Below, one piece after another: positions 51,081 to 60,989 of a stretch of DNA of 64,000 nucleotides; the first letter of the stretch is position 1, and the number at the start of each line of letters is the position of its first letter. The DNA lies in NCBI RefSeq assembly GCF_000753865.1, contig NZ_JQFW01000031.1:124001-188000 (forward strand), read 5' to 3'. The notes under the pieces were generated by a model, which worked only from the letters and a program-made list of their open reading frames with translations, was not told where the DNA came from and did not search any database. The position numbers and the translations under genes are program-made. Origin of the DNA: Alteromonas sp. LOR. Lineage in GTDB: Bacteria; Pseudomonadota; Gammaproteobacteria; Enterobacterales; Alteromonadaceae.

Positions 51081-52508
51081 CTACTGAGCAAATGGTAACG
51101 GGATCTCGGCGCCGTTAAGGTTAGCCTTTCCGTCTTTTAATACAAATTCTGCGTCGTAGCCATTTTCAGTTTGCTGGATAAAACCTTGTTCTACAAAGGT
51201 GTTTAACACCATGGGAACCTGTTGCGCTGCAAGGCTTTGCAGCTCTTCTGCTGTCATGCCTTGAGTTTGCGGATTAGCAGCAAGTTCAGCAACCATATAC
51301 CCTGAAGCCATGCTTTCAACGAATGCTTTGTCGGCTTTAATTTCTGCATTAGCGAGTAAGTGGGACACCCAGTAGCTTGGATCTTCAAGGGTGTCTGGAA
51401 GCGCAGTAACACCCACGAGCTTTGAATTAGCCTTACCGGTAAAACTGCCTTCAGGTAAGGTCATGGCAAGCTTGGTAATATTAATTTCAGGCTCAGTTTG
51501 TAGCTGTTGTAATAAATTATCTTTGATAAACGCCTGAAGCTTTTCTGGCAATTCGTCGGCAGGCGTTGATAGCGTAGAATTGCTAAAATCTTGATAGGCT
51601 TTGATGAAATCTACATCAAGGTTGTTGATGGCAATGCCGATCACCATATCAGAGGCATCTTGTGCAGCACCTTCAACTTTGTCAACCGCATACTCAACAT
51701 ACACACTGGCCGTATTGGTGTCTTCATCAATATCCGTATTGGTAATGACACGTAGCGCTTCAACGAGAATGTTCGTTCCCGTTTCATCTGAAAATACCAT
51801 TTCTTCAATGGCAATAGCCGCATCACCCTCAAACAGTTCACCGTTCATAGCCGCAAGCATATCGACGTCGTCGTTGTAGGTAATATCAGCGGTGGTGTTC
51901 AACATTTCAAATGAGAAAGCACCATCGTTCATAGTAAGTGACTCAGCCTGTCCCTGATAGCGAATGCCATCACCTTCATGTTTCGCTTCACCATTAAAGC
52001 CTGAAAAGTTTAGGGTTAGCTCGTCATCTACACCTTGTAGTGCTGGAATCGCATCGGAGTAATTTAGACCATTGAAAAGGCCTAACGTACCTTCGTTAAA
52101 ATACAGAGGCACGTCTTCGGGCCAGGCTACATACTCGCGAAGCGCTTCACCTTGAACTGCGATATTGTATTTTACTTTTGCAATACCCACACCGTCACCA
52201 AAATAGATGGGGCCATGATAGGCGTTTACATTAGCGATTATGGTGGGGTTCTCCATGCTAACGTCTTGAGTGTTGTCCACTTGCTGCGCGGCTAATATAC
52301 CGTTGATATCTAGCGCGATCTCTATTTGTGCACTGCTGCTAAACCAACCTTTGTCGTAAGACACTATTGATGCAGAATACAGCGGCTGTTCGTTTAACGC
52401 AGCAAGGGTGCTGCGTGTTTTTGTTTCAATGTTATTGCCGATAAAAGTGGGGGCAATTAAAAGCGCAGCAAGGGTAACTCCGCCGCCTAAAATGAATGCT
52501 TTATTCAA
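51081..52508 (-). CDS. YdgA family (DUF945) protein
   Basis: The protein has 475 residues. A signal anchor (AFILGGGVTLAALLIAPTFIG) is followed by a long periplasmic part with the family features: ETKTRSTLAALN near the start, VSYDKGWFSSSAQIEI and repeated beta-strand segments, and a tail NGYDAEFVLKDGKANLNG. YdgA-like proteins form beta-rich periplasmic structures related to AsmA-type proteins; a precise function is unknown. The neighbour gspN is 37 bp upstream on the same strand, so it may be read through from the gsp operon, although it is not a secretion component. Confidence 0.85.
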   Translation of the reverse strand: MNKAFILGGGVTLAALLIAPTFIGNNIETKTRSTLAALNEQPLYSASIVSYDKGWFSSSAQIEIALDINGILAAQQVDNTQDVSMENPTIIANVNAYHGPIYFGDGVGIAKVKYNIAVQGEALREYVAWPEDVPLYFNEGTLGLFNGLNYSDAIPALQGVDDELTLNFSGFNGEAKHEGDGIRYQGQAESLTMNDGAFSFEMLNTTADITYNDDVDMLAAMNGELFEGDAAIAIEEMVFSDETGTNILVEALRVITNTDIDEDTNTASVYVEYAVDKVEGAAQDASDMVIGIAINNLDVDFIKAYQDFSNSTLSTPADELPEKLQAFIKDNLLQQLQTEPEINITKLAMTLPEGSFTGKANSKLVGVTALPDTLEDPSYWVSHLLANAEIKADKAFVESMASGYMVAELAANPQTQGMTAEELQSLAAQQVPMVLNTFVEQGFIQQTENGYDAEFVLKDGKANLNGAEIPLPFAQ

Positions 52509-52545
52509 AGTACAGTCCTTTGTTTGTGTAATTAAAAATCAAAAT

Positions 52546-53301
52546 TTAAAGCTTAATTTGCGTGTAGCCATTGGCGTCAGGCGTGCCGAAAAGCCGTGCC
52601 GCTTGGTGCACCTCATTGGGCAAACTGTCGTCGGGCTTAAATTTTCCAGCGACTTGGAATTTTTGCATGTCGGCTTGAATGGTTGCATCGATAGACAGCC
52701 CAAGCATATTTGGCTCGTTTACGGTAATGCCAATATCGTCACCTTCGCAGCGAAGCTTAGCCGAATAGGTCCCAAAATCGATAGGGCCTTTGGTGCCAGC
52801 CACTGTCGCGTTTAGCCAGTCACCCGTGCCAGAGAGTGCGCGGCATGTTGGCCCGTAGTGCAACTCGTCTAACTTTACTTTAAAGCGGCCGCCTGCGTTA
52901 ACTGGCAGCGGTAGCTGAACTTGAGCTAGCACTCTATCGACAGGCAAATACAGCGTAAATGCCTCTGTGCTTACCGATGTTTGACTAAACAGCCCTGTTG
53001 AAATTGGGCCTTCAAAAGCAATGTCGTTTTTATCGCGAATATTGCCTGCTTTTACATCAAGATTAATGCTGCCAATGAGCATGTAAAGCGGGTTTAATTC
53101 CCATTTTACATTGTTAATAGGAAGACCGTTTACCACCACAGTTTGAGCTTTTCCGCTAAACAGCGTTCCGCTCACGCCTTCAATAGAGACATTTTGCGGC
53201 AGTGTTATGCGGCCAATAACTTGAACCGCGGGCATGTAAGCAATGGCAAATAATAAAAACGCGATTATTCCGCCTACAATCCAGCTTATTTTTGACTTCA
53301 T
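52546..53301 (-). CDS. gspN: Type II secretion system protein N
   Basis: The protein has 251 residues with one N-terminal helix (ISWIVGGIIAFLLFAIAYMPA) and a periplasmic beta-rich domain starting VQVIGRITLPQNVSIEGVSG, LFSGKAQTVVVNG, the GspN signature. GspN is an accessory inner-membrane component present in only some type II systems. It is the last gene of the gsp cluster and overlaps gspM by 4 bp. Confidence 0.92.
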   Translation of the reverse strand: MKSKISWIVGGIIAFLLFAIAYMPAVQVIGRITLPQNVSIEGVSGTLFSGKAQTVVVNGLPINNVKWELNPLYMLIGSINLDVKAGNIRDKNDIAFEGPISTGLFSQTSVSTEAFTLYLPVDRVLAQVQLPLPVNAGGRFKVKLDELHYGPTCRALSGTGDWLNATVAGTKGPIDFGTYSAKLRCEGDDIGITVNEPNMLGLSIDATIQADMQKFQVAGKFKPDDSLPNEVHQAARLFGTPDANGYTQIKL

Positions 53302-53777
53302 GCTTTACCTAATCGTAATCGACGAATTTTGATAAACCCTTCGGCATCGGCCGATGTTATATCTGCTTGTAAAATCACCACGCCCATACTTTCCATGGTT
53401 TTAAGCCACTCTAGCACATTGTTAAACGGCGCTTGGTCAACCCAAATTTGAAGCTCATCGTTTTGTGGCTGCATGCGCGAAATAGCGATGTCGTGCTTTG
53501 CTACCGTGCGATTGACTGCCTGCGGCAGCGAACCAGAAAAGCCTTGGCTAGTGCCAGAGACACGGCGCAGTTGTTTTGCTCTTGCGGCACTGTCTTTTAC
53601 CCACACCAACAGTGACTGCTGATTATCGAGTAACTTTTGCTGCTGCGAAAGCGCATTGTTAAGGGGAGACCAAATAGCAAAATAAAATATGGCGATCACA
53701 ACGAATACGCCAGATATCAGTACAAGCTTTTGCTCGCGCTCAGTCAGTGCTTTATATTTTTCTAATAGCGCGTTCAT
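53298..53777 (-). CDS. gspM: Type II secretion system protein M
   Basis: The protein has 159 residues. A short cytoplasmic N-terminus (KYKALTEREQKLV, the family motif) precedes one helix (LISGVFVVIAIFYFAIWSPL) and a periplasmic ferredoxin-like domain. It pairs with GspL in the inner-membrane platform. Four-base overlaps with gspL and gspN indicate coupled translation. Confidence 0.93.
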   Translation of the reverse strand: MNALLEKYKALTEREQKLVLISGVFVVIAIFYFAIWSPLNNALSQQQKLLDNQQSLLVWVKDSAARAKQLRRVSGTSQGFSGSLPQAVNRTVAKHDIAISRMQPQNDELQIWVDQAPFNNVLEWLKTMESMGVVILQADITSADAEGFIKIRRLRLGKA

Positions 53778-54973
53778 GACGTACTCCTAATAGACACTGT
53801 GCCAACCACACCGCTATCGCGATTATTTATCGCACCTTGCTCAACCAAAAAACCAGCCTGCTCGGCGGTTTTCTTAAATTGCTCAAGTGCTTCAAAACTT
53901 TTGCCTTCGGCCTGAATGCGTATTTCAGTGCGACTGGCGTCAAAGCGAAGGGTTTGCGGTTTGACGTCAGTGGCAGCAAATGCGGGAGAAAGCTGGTCTA
54001 GCATAATTAGCATGGACGCATTGCCGCCACCTTGTTCTAATTTGGCCATCTCACTTTGCAGCTTGCGGCGCACATCTCGGTAGGTGCCAATATTGGGAAA
54101 CCCGCTTTTCACAGTGTTGCTAATTTCACTGCGCAATGTGTCGTTTTGCGACTGTAATTGATACAGCGTGGCCGTTTTATCAATTAAGGCTGTGCATAGC
54201 ACAAGCACCGCTAGCACAGCTGCTACGCGCCATTGAGACAGGGCACTGCTGCGTTTGCGTTTAACTTTGTATTCGCCTTGGCATAAGTTAAAACTAGTAG
54301 CCGTTGCCTCTTTAGCAAGCACCTGCATGGGAAGCTCTAAAGGCGTTTCGGTTTCTTCTATATTGGGTAAACCCGATAGGTCGATACCGGCATAGTTGGT
54401 CACGCTCACCGGCGCTGAATGCTGTGAAGTAAAGTGAGCGAGTGTTGGCAGTAGCCACTGCTGCTCGCCTTGAATGCCTTTGAAATTATCCTGGCGAACT
54501 AAGAGCTGATCACCGAGGGTCAAAATAGACCAACCGTCAGCTGTGTGAGGCACTGCGAGCACATCTGGAATAATGGTGTCACACGCCAAATTAGCGTCTT
54601 GCAGCCATAGTTGCCATTGCTGCATTTTTTCATGACTCACGATAGCAACTGCTTGCTCGTTACCCACTTTTGGACCTAACGCAAAAAACTGCTGACTAAT
54701 ATCTGTGGCAAGCTCTTCTTCAAGCATATAGGGCAGTGCGGCAATCACTTTTCTGCCAGCTCGCGGTGGTAGTGTTACCCATTTGAGTAAAATGTCGCTG
54801 CTTGGCGCTAATGCAATAACGCTTCGCTGGCCAGTGCGCTCTGTAAGCGTACCTAATGCGTCGGCGTTCTCTAACTCGCCCGATGCCATTATTTCATCAT
54901 CGGCAGTTGAGTAAACCAACCAGCTGACGGCGTCGCTTTTATTCGCGCCCAGCCTTACCAGTAGTTGTTCCAT
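53774..54973 (-). CDS. gspL: Type II secretion system protein L
   Basis: The protein has 399 residues. The cytoplasmic actin-like part (residues about 1-240; TLPPRAGRKVIAALPYMLEE) binds the GspE ATPase, a single helix lies near residue 250 (WRVAAVLAVLVLCTALI), and the periplasmic ferredoxin-like part binds GspM. The gene overlaps gspK by one base and gspM by four. Confidence 0.93.
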   Translation of the reverse strand: MEQLLVRLGANKSDAVSWLVYSTADDEIMASGELENADALGTLTERTGQRSVIALAPSSDILLKWVTLPPRAGRKVIAALPYMLEEELATDISQQFFALGPKVGNEQAVAIVSHEKMQQWQLWLQDANLACDTIIPDVLAVPHTADGWSILTLGDQLLVRQDNFKGIQGEQQWLLPTLAHFTSQHSAPVSVTNYAGIDLSGLPNIEETETPLELPMQVLAKEATATSFNLCQGEYKVKRKRSSALSQWRVAAVLAVLVLCTALIDKTATLYQLQSQNDTLRSEISNTVKSGFPNIGTYRDVRRKLQSEMAKLEQGGGNASMLIMLDQLSPAFAATDVKPQTLRFDASRTEIRIQAEGKSFEALEQFKKTAEQAGFLVEQGAINNRDSGVVGTVSIRSTS

Positions 54974-56076
54974 TATTGTGTTCCTCCGAACTCGCGCCTC
55001 AGTATGTTCACGCCGTTGTCTGTGCTTACTTGAAACACGGTGGAAAGCTTAAACGTTGCTTTATTATATTTAGTTTTTGTATGCAAAATAAAATACTCGG
55101 TTTTAACCGTAAACCAGTCTCTGCGCGAATTAGACAGGGTAAGAGCTTGTATCGCCGGCTCGTTTAAAAAGTCGTCCACCTTGTCCCAACCTTCTTGCGG
55201 TCTATTGGCTAAAAGGCTGGTGGCTTGCTGCAAATCTAATCCGGTGAGCCCCGCTAAAAGCGGCGCTTCTTCTTCGTCTAATGTGTTGACGTTTATTTTT
55301 AACTCGTCGTTATCCGGAATAACGCACACTAATGGTAGAACGTTGCCCAGCCACTGTGGTGATGCGCCATTTATAATACGCAATTCACTGGTAGATGCCA
55401 GTGGGCCATTAGCCGCTAAATAAGGAAACTCTCGAGATTCATATTCACTGTCCTCAGCGCCCAAGGAGCGTTGGTTATCGTCCTCATCCACCCAATCGGC
55501 TAAACCGTCTCGAAACGTATCTGCGGTATAGCTATCAAGGCCGTCTATCCCAAGTGTCAACAGCATATTGCTAAACGCGTCCATGGCTTCGGTGGTATCT
55601 CTTGAGCTGTTGGGGTTTGTGCCAACGTCACCAGAGTTGATTGCATTAAGGTTAAAGCAGGCTCGCAAGTCTTTTAAGTTGGCGGTAAGTCCACCACCTT
55701 CTAAGGGGTAAGCAAATTCTTGAGCCCAAGGTTGATCAAGGGATATCTTGTCTGGCGTCTCTTCAATCAGTGTTCTAATCGACTTTCTAGCAAAAGCTTC
55801 TGCGCCCAAGGCATACCAATACGCCTGATTATTGTCTTTTAAGTTCATAGTGCGCTGCACTTGAAGTTGCAGCCGAGTGCCCATTTCAGTGGCTAAAACC
55901 GCCACTAGCGCAACGATCATAAGCACTATCATCAGTGCCACACCTTGCTGCTTTGCTGGCGACTGAAGGCGAGGTACTTTTCTTTGAGAGGACTTTGCTC
56001 GAGACGATCTGATACGACCCGACCTTACACTGGCCGATTTTTCAACACTCGCTTTTAAATAAGAGCTATGCTTCAC
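54973..56076 (-). CDS. gspK: Type II secretion system minor pseudopilin K
   Basis: The protein has 367 residues. The prepilin site is QQG-VALMIVLMIVALVAVLAT, lacking the Glu at +5 as usual for GspK, which caps the pseudopilus tip. The leader before it is about 45 residues, unusually long and rich in Lys, Arg and Ser. No other good start exists and the start overlaps gspJ by 4 bp, so the long leader is probably real. The large periplasmic head shows the family motif LADWVDEDDNQRSLGAEDSEY. Confidence 0.93.
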   Translation of the reverse strand: MKHSSYLKASVEKSASVRSGRIRSSRAKSSQRKVPRLQSPAKQQGVALMIVLMIVALVAVLATEMGTRLQLQVQRTMNLKDNNQAYWYALGAEAFARKSIRTLIEETPDKISLDQPWAQEFAYPLEGGGLTANLKDLRACFNLNAINSGDVGTNPNSSRDTTEAMDAFSNMLLTLGIDGLDSYTADTFRDGLADWVDEDDNQRSLGAEDSEYESREFPYLAANGPLASTSELRIINGASPQWLGNVLPLVCVIPDNDELKINVNTLDEEEAPLLAGLTGLDLQQATSLLANRPQEGWDKVDDFLNEPAIQALTLSNSRRDWFTVKTEYFILHTKTKYNKATFKLSTVFQVSTDNGVNILRREFGGTQ

Positions 56077-56705
56077 TGCGAGTCACCACTAACAAGGGTG
56101 AATTCACGACGAAGCATACCAAAGTCTTTGCTTACGAACTCGATAGCGACGGCTCGTGGAAGCACCGTGTCTTGGTATTTTTCGCTCCACTTAATATCGT
56201 CATCGTCTTTTATCGTCGACGAGGCATTGTTGCCAGATAAAAACTCAACCTTAAAGCTCTCAATATTTTCAAGCAGCACACGAACCTTGGGCTCGTAGCC
56301 AATCACGTTATCGACGTAATTGCTGTATAGGCGCTCTAATTTATTATCCCGTAATCGATAGGCCACGTATTGCAGAGTACTTCTGGGCAGCATGAGTTGA
56401 GGGTTATGCCAACCGCCGCGAACAAAGCCGATGCCGCCGTCATCACTGCCGTCTACATCGCCGCCGGCCATCACAATTTCTTGTTTTTCACCGTTCGCGC
56501 GAACTGGCCTTGATACTGCCTGCTGTATATCGCGTTCTATGGTCACCATGGCCCGCTGTAGAAGCTGCAGTTTTTCAAAACGCTCTTGTGACAAGCTGTT
56601 GCTGTCTATCACCGTGGTGAGTAAGCCCGTGGACGCTAAGCCAATAAGCGTAAAAATGGCCATGGCCACTAAAATTTCAATGAGTGTAAAACCGCGCTGC
56701 ATCAA
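56073..56705 (-). CDS. gspJ: Type II secretion system minor pseudopilin J
   Basis: The protein has 210 residues with a short leader and prepilin site MQRG-FTLIEILVAMAIFTLIG. The family stretch LQRAMVTIERDIQQAVSRPVR follows, which marks GspJ. It forms the pseudopilus tip with GspI and GspK. One base separates it from gspI, and it overlaps gspK by four. Confidence 0.94.
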   Translation of the reverse strand: MMQRGFTLIEILVAMAIFTLIGLASTGLLTTVIDSNSLSQERFEKLQLLQRAMVTIERDIQQAVSRPVRANGEKQEIVMAGGDVDGSDDGGIGFVRGGWHNPQLMLPRSTLQYVAYRLRDNKLERLYSNYVDNVIGYEPKVRVLLENIESFKVEFLSGNNASSTIKDDDDIKWSEKYQDTVLPRAVAIEFVSKDFGMLRREFTLVSGDSQ

Positions 56706-56706
56706 T

Positions 56707-57111
56707 TTAGCTCTTCAAAGGCTTGGCGACGAACGTAGTTACTGAGGTTACAGTACTCACGTAATTTTTATCTTCACCAACAGAAATGGTAACCGCGCGT
56801 AAGTCACCGTCGTTAGTTTTGGTGACTTGTTGTTGCCAAAACCATGTGCGGTCTGCCATTTCCATGCTGCCTTTTAAGTTGTTTTTTGGCGGCCATGTGG
56901 TTTCAAGCTGAAGCTGGTTTAATCGATTACTCGCCACCCAGTTAGCAAAGGTCACGGATTCAATTTGTCCAACGCTGGACAAGTGATCGCCAGCGGCTTT
57001 TAAAATAGCGGTACCTGTTAATGCAAAAATGAGCAGCGCCACCATCACTTCAAGTAGCGTTAGCCCTTTTTGTTTATCTTTATTAAGAGTTGCGCGCTGG
57101 TGCATACTCAT
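56707..57111 (-). CDS. gspI: Type II secretion system minor pseudopilin I
   Basis: The protein has 134 residues with prepilin site KQKG-LTLLEVMVALLIFALTGTAIL and the GspI motif FANWVASNRLNQLQLE. A Gln/Lys-rich leader of 16 residues precedes it. The gene overlaps gspH by 4 bp and gspJ follows one base later. Confidence 0.94.
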   Translation of the reverse strand: MSMHQRATLNKDKQKGLTLLEVMVALLIFALTGTAILKAAGDHLSSVGQIESVTFANWVASNRLNQLQLETTWPPKNNLKGSMEMADRTWFWQQQVTKTNDGDLRAVTISVGEDKNYVSTVTSVTTFVAKPLKS

Positions 57112-57734
57112 AGCGGACTCTCCAGCGGCCCTTCAAGCGCAAGGGGAGGAAGGTCTTTATTTTGCAGGCTGAAGTAAACGGGCTCGTCGCCCTCATCGCC
57201 ATTGTAATTGAACGACAAGGTAAACGGGGTCACATCGCCGCTCGACATAATAAGTATTTGGGGGGGAGGCAGCTTTTTATCTTCGTCACTGCCTATTTCA
57301 ACACCGTCTTCTGAGACACTAAGGTTTTCATCAAACAACTCTCGGTCGAAAAGCTGATCTTCAACCACCCAAGGTAAGTCATCTAAATTTAGAGTAAGCG
57401 TGAAAGGCTCGGGCAGGGTGTGCACTGCGTATACGTCCTCACCCTCAATGCGCTGCCACTCGTCGTCGTCATCAAGATAAACAAAGTAATACTCGTTATC
57501 TTTTTGCTCAACGCGCACGCCAAGCTGCTGCTGGTTAAGCACGGCAAAATCGCTGGCCATATCCACAATAACCTGCAGCCGCTGAGCTTGGCTTTTAAGC
57601 AGGTCTGTTTTGCTGGCACCAAAGGCATTAAACATAACATAGCCAGCAGCTAAGCCCATAAGCAGCAGCACTAACATGACTTCTAATAAGGTGAAGCCGT
57701 TTGATGTTGTTGGAGTACTGCCACGCTTGTACAT
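57108..57734 (-). CDS. gspH: Type II secretion system minor pseudopilin H
   Basis: The protein has 208 residues with prepilin site SNG-FTLLEVMLVLLLMGLAAG and a beta-rich head containing acidic, variable loops (EDVYAVHTLPEPFTLTLN). GspH members share mainly the N-terminal helix, so the assignment rests on position between gspG and gspI. The gap to gspG is 18 bp. Confidence 0.92.
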   Translation of the reverse strand: MYKRGSTPTTSNGFTLLEVMLVLLLMGLAAGYVMFNAFGASKTDLLKSQAQRLQVIVDMASDFAVLNQQQLGVRVEQKDNEYYFVYLDDDDEWQRIEGEDVYAVHTLPEPFTLTLNLDDLPWVVEDQLFDRELFDENLSVSEDGVEIGSDEDKKLPPPQILIMSSGDVTPFTLSFNYNGDEGDEPVYFSLQNKDLPPLALEGPLESPL

Positions 57735-57752
57735 AGTGTGCTTGAGTTACGC

Positions 57753-58190
57753 CTAGTTGAGGTATTCGTTAATATTCCAGTTGCCGATATCGTCATCGGT
57801 ACCGGGTTCGCGGTCTGGGCCGTTAGAGAAAATATCAACTACGCTAAGTTCTCCTGGGCTAATAAGCGCGTAAGGATTTCCCCATGGATCTTCTGGTAGG
57901 CGCTTAATAAAACCGCCTTCTGGATAGTTGCGCGGAATAGGGTCTAAGGTTGGCGCTGTCACTAAGGCATCAAGGCCTTGCTCGGTAGTAGGAAAGCGAT
58001 TGTTGCGCAGCTTATACATTTCAAGTGCACTTTCTAGCTGCTGAATATCTACCGCCGCTTTTTTAAGCTGGGCTTCTTCTTGGTTTCCCAAAATTTGAGG
58101 TGCCACCATTGATGCCATAATGCCGATGATTAACAGCACCACCATTACTTCAATCAAACTAAATCCAGAACTACGTTTTAAAGATTTCAT
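57753..58190 (-). CDS. gspG: Type II secretion system major pseudopilin G
   Basis: The protein has 145 residues, typical of GspG. The prepilin site is SSG-FSLIEVMVVLLIIGIMASMV. The conserved RFPTTEQGLDALV, LPEDPWGNPY and the calcium-site tail with GPDREPGTDDDIGNW are all present, so it is the main subunit of the pseudopilus. The start overlaps gspF by one base. Confidence 0.97.
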   Translation of the reverse strand: MKSLKRSSGFSLIEVMVVLLIIGIMASMVAPQILGNQEEAQLKKAAVDIQQLESALEMYKLRNNRFPTTEQGLDALVTAPTLDPIPRNYPEGGFIKRLPEDPWGNPYALISPGELSVVDIFSNGPDREPGTDDDIGNWNINEYLN

Positions 58191-59416
58191 TACATATTCA
58201 CCATGTTATTCAATGCTAAAATTGGCTGCAGAATTGCCATTACGATAAACAATACAATCCCTGCCATTGTGACTATCAATAAAGGTTCAAACACTTTTAG
58301 TGAGACACCAATAAGCGACTCGAATTCCCTATCTTGATTATCTGCGGCCCGGGCGAGCATTTGTTGCAATTCACCCGACTTCTCACCCGATGCAATCATA
58401 TGCATCATCATAGGTGGAAATATTTTTGTATTATCCAATGCTGCTCTCAGGCTGCTACCTTCTTTAACGTTTATAGCGGCATCGGCAACTTGGTTCTTAA
58501 TATGCTGGTTCTCAAGCACATCACCAGAGATTCGCATTGCCTCTAATAGCGGCACTGCACTGGCACTAAGAATACTGAGAGTACGGGCGAATCGCGCCGT
58601 ATTGAGGCCGCGGGTTACCTTTCCAATGAGCGGTACTTTTAATAGTGCCTTGTGATAGCGCAGCTTCATTAGCTTTTGTTGCAACACACGCTGCATAATG
58701 ACAACGAGTACCGCGATAGCTATCAATAAAAACAGGCCGTAGTTTTGTAGCCATGTACTCAATGAAATAAGAAATTGGGTAATGCCGGGAAGGTCCTGAC
58801 CCATGTGGTCGAATTGCCCCACAATTTTGGGTACCACCACGGTAAGCAATAGCAGCACAATGCCCATGGCAAAAAACAGCATGAGTGAGGGATAGACTAG
58901 CGCTTGGGTTATTTGACTGCGGGTTTGCTGACGTCGTTCGGTGTAATCAGCCAACCGATTTAATACGGTGTCTAAGTGACCTGATTTTTCACCTGCCGCC
59001 ACCATAGAGCGATAGAGGTCGTCAAAAACACTGGGAAATTCACCTAGTGCGTCGGCAAGGCCATGGCCTTCAACTACCTTACTGCGCACCGCCATCATCA
59101 TATTTTTCTGACGTGGTTTTTCACACTGCTCGGCAACGGCCAGTAGCGCTTCTTCAACGGGTAACGCAGATTCTACTAATGTGGCCATTTGGCGAGTAAG
59201 TAGCGCTAAGTCAGAGGCAGATATGCGCGGTTTGAACAGCGAGAAGCTAAACCCCGAGCCATTATTTTGTGCACGCTCAGCCACCTGTTCTACATCGAGT
59301 GGAATTAAGCCTTTCTCGCGAAGCTGTTGGCGCACTTGCCGAGCATTATCGCCCTCAAGTACACCACTTTCATTTTTACCGCGGGCATTGACCGCTTTAT
59401 AAGCGAACGCTGCCAT
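58190..59416 (-). CDS. gspF: Type II secretion system inner-membrane protein F
   Basis: The protein has 408 residues with two homologous cytoplasmic GspF domains and three helices (about 170-192, 223-243 and 378-400). Motifs include AFAYKAVNARGKNESGVLEG at the N-terminus, VRSKVVEGHGLADAL and IASGEKSGELQQML. GspF sits in the inner-membrane platform. It lies 1 bp from gspE and overlaps gspG by one. Confidence 0.96.
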   Translation of the reverse strand: MAAFAYKAVNARGKNESGVLEGDNARQVRQQLREKGLIPLDVEQVAERAQNNGSGFSFSLFKPRISASDLALLTRQMATLVESALPVEEALLAVAEQCEKPRQKNMMMAVRSKVVEGHGLADALGEFPSVFDDLYRSMVAAGEKSGHLDTVLNRLADYTERRQQTRSQITQALVYPSLMLFFAMGIVLLLLTVVVPKIVGQFDHMGQDLPGITQFLISLSTWLQNYGLFLLIAIAVLVVIMQRVLQQKLMKLRYHKALLKVPLIGKVTRGLNTARFARTLSILSASAVPLLEAMRISGDVLENQHIKNQVADAAINVKEGSSLRAALDNTKIFPPMMMHMIASGEKSGELQQMLARAADNQDREFESLIGVSLKVFEPLLIVTMAGIVLFIVMAILQPILALNNMVNM

Positions 59417-59417
59417 A

Positions 59418-60989
59418 CTAGTCTTCCCTCGTTACTCGTAATACTTCTTCAAGTGAGGTTACCCCAGACAGCACTTTTCGACAGCCATCTTCTCGTATGC
59501 TTGGCGTAGTGGCTCTTATGTAACGCTCGATTGCCTGTTCGCCCACACCCTCATGCATCATTTCTCTCACGCGCTCATCAACAAGCAGCAATTCATGAAT
59601 ACCGGTTCTACCGCGATACCCAGTTTGATTACATGCAGCGCATCCTCGAGGGGTATAAATAATGGTGCTAGCATCAGCATCAGTGCCTAATACTTCAAGC
59701 TGTGATGCATCGGGTGTGTGAGGTTGTTTGCACTCTTTGCACAAGGTTCTCACCAAGCGCTGAGAGAGCACAGCCAGTAAACTCGACGATAACAAGAACG
59801 GCTCAATACCCATATCTTCTAATCGCGTTATTGCACCGGCGGCCGTATTAGTATGCAGCGTAGAGAGTACCAAGTGACCGGTTAAACTGGCTTGAACCGC
59901 TATTTGGGCGGTTTCAATGTCTCGAATCTCACCAACCATCACCACGTCTGGATCTTGACGTAATATGGCTCGTAAGCCTCTTGCAAAGGTCATATCTACA
60001 CGAGGGTTAACCTGAGTTTGTCCAATGCCGGGTAAATCAAATTCAATAGGGTCTTCAACGGTAAGAATATTTCTATCGCGAGAGTTAATCTCACTTAGCC
60101 CTGCGTACAAGGTGGTACTTTTACCTGAGCCGGTAGGGCCTGTAACCAAAATAATGCCGTGAGGCTTTCTAATAAGCGAAGAGAAAAAGTCTCTATTTCC
60201 CTGAGTCATGCCTAAATCTTCAAGATTAAGGCGTGCATTATTTTTATCAAGTAAACGCAACACCACTCGCTCGCCGTGACTTGAAGGCATAGTAGATACA
60301 CGTACGTCTACCGCTCTACCTGCTATGCGCAAGGTGATACGACCGTCTTGTGGCACTCGTTTTTCAGCAATGTCCAACTTGGCCATTACTTTGATACGCG
60401 ACACCAACATAGAGGATAGCTTGCGATTGGGGCGCAGTATTTCACGCAATACGCCGTCTACACGAAAGCGCACAACCAGTTGATTCTCGAAGGTCTCGAT
60501 ATGAATATCAGATGCCCCTTCTTTGATTGCCTCACCAAGCATCGCATTGATCAACTTGATGATAGGTGCATCATCTTCACTGTCTAGCAAGTCTTCTGTG
60601 TCGGGTAAATCTTCGGCAAGAGCAAACAAGTCACTCTCATTACCTAAATCTTCCATGAGCTGTTTAGCAGCCGAACTATCCCGCTGGAAAGCCGTCGTTA
60701 AGAAGCTTTCAAACTCATCTGCCGGAATGGATTTAGGAACAAAAGGCTCACCGTAAAAACGACGCACTTCAGCAAATACGTCAAAAGGCGTGTTCTCAGT
60801 AAAATACAAAACAGCCGGTGTTTCATTCACTTCTAACAGCACTTGATTGCGCTTCGCGAAACTAAATGAAAGCTGTTTGGGCCCACCTTCTTGTTCAGGA
60901 AGACCCTCTTCGGCCATGGCTTCAAGCACTTCTTCTTGTGCTTCAAGTGCCTGAGTAAGTTGTTCGTCTTGCCCTGACATACTAGTCAT
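59418..60989 (-). CDS. gspE: Type II secretion system ATPase E
   Basis: The protein has 523 residues. The ATPase has Walker [11 protein letters not shown], the Asp box [13 protein letters not shown], Walker [21 protein letters not shown] and the His box [13 protein letters not shown] four-Cys zinc site (CKECKQPH and CAACNQTG) is present, typical of GspE. The N-terminal GspL-binding region is longer and acidic. The 5' end overlaps gspD by 8 bp; an alternative start at codon 4 is possible. Confidence 0.97.
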   Translation of the reverse strand: MTSMSGQDEQLTQALEAQEEVLEAMAEEGLPEQEGGPKQLSFSFAKRNQVLLEVNETPAVLYFTENTPFDVFAEVRRFYGEPFVPKSIPADEFESFLTTAFQRDSSAAKQLMEDLGNESDLFALAEDLPDTEDLLDSEDDAPIIKLINAMLGEAIKEGASDIHIETFENQLVVRFRVDGVLREILRPNRKLSSMLVSRIKVMAKLDIAEKRVPQDGRITLRIAGRAVDVRVSTMPSSHGERVVLRLLDKNNARLNLEDLGMTQGNRDFFSSLIRKPHGIILVTGPTGSGKSTTLYAGLSEINSRDRNILTVEDPIEFDLPGIGQTQVNPRVDMTFARGLRAILRQDPDVVMVGEIRDIETAQIAVQASLTGHLVLSTLHTNTAAGAITRLEDMGIEPFLLSSSLLAVLSQRLVRTLCKECKQPHTPDASQLEVLGTDADASTIIYTPRGCAACNQTGYRGRTGIHELLLVDERVREMMHEGVGEQAIERYIRATTPSIREDGCRKVLSGVTSLEEVLRVTRED

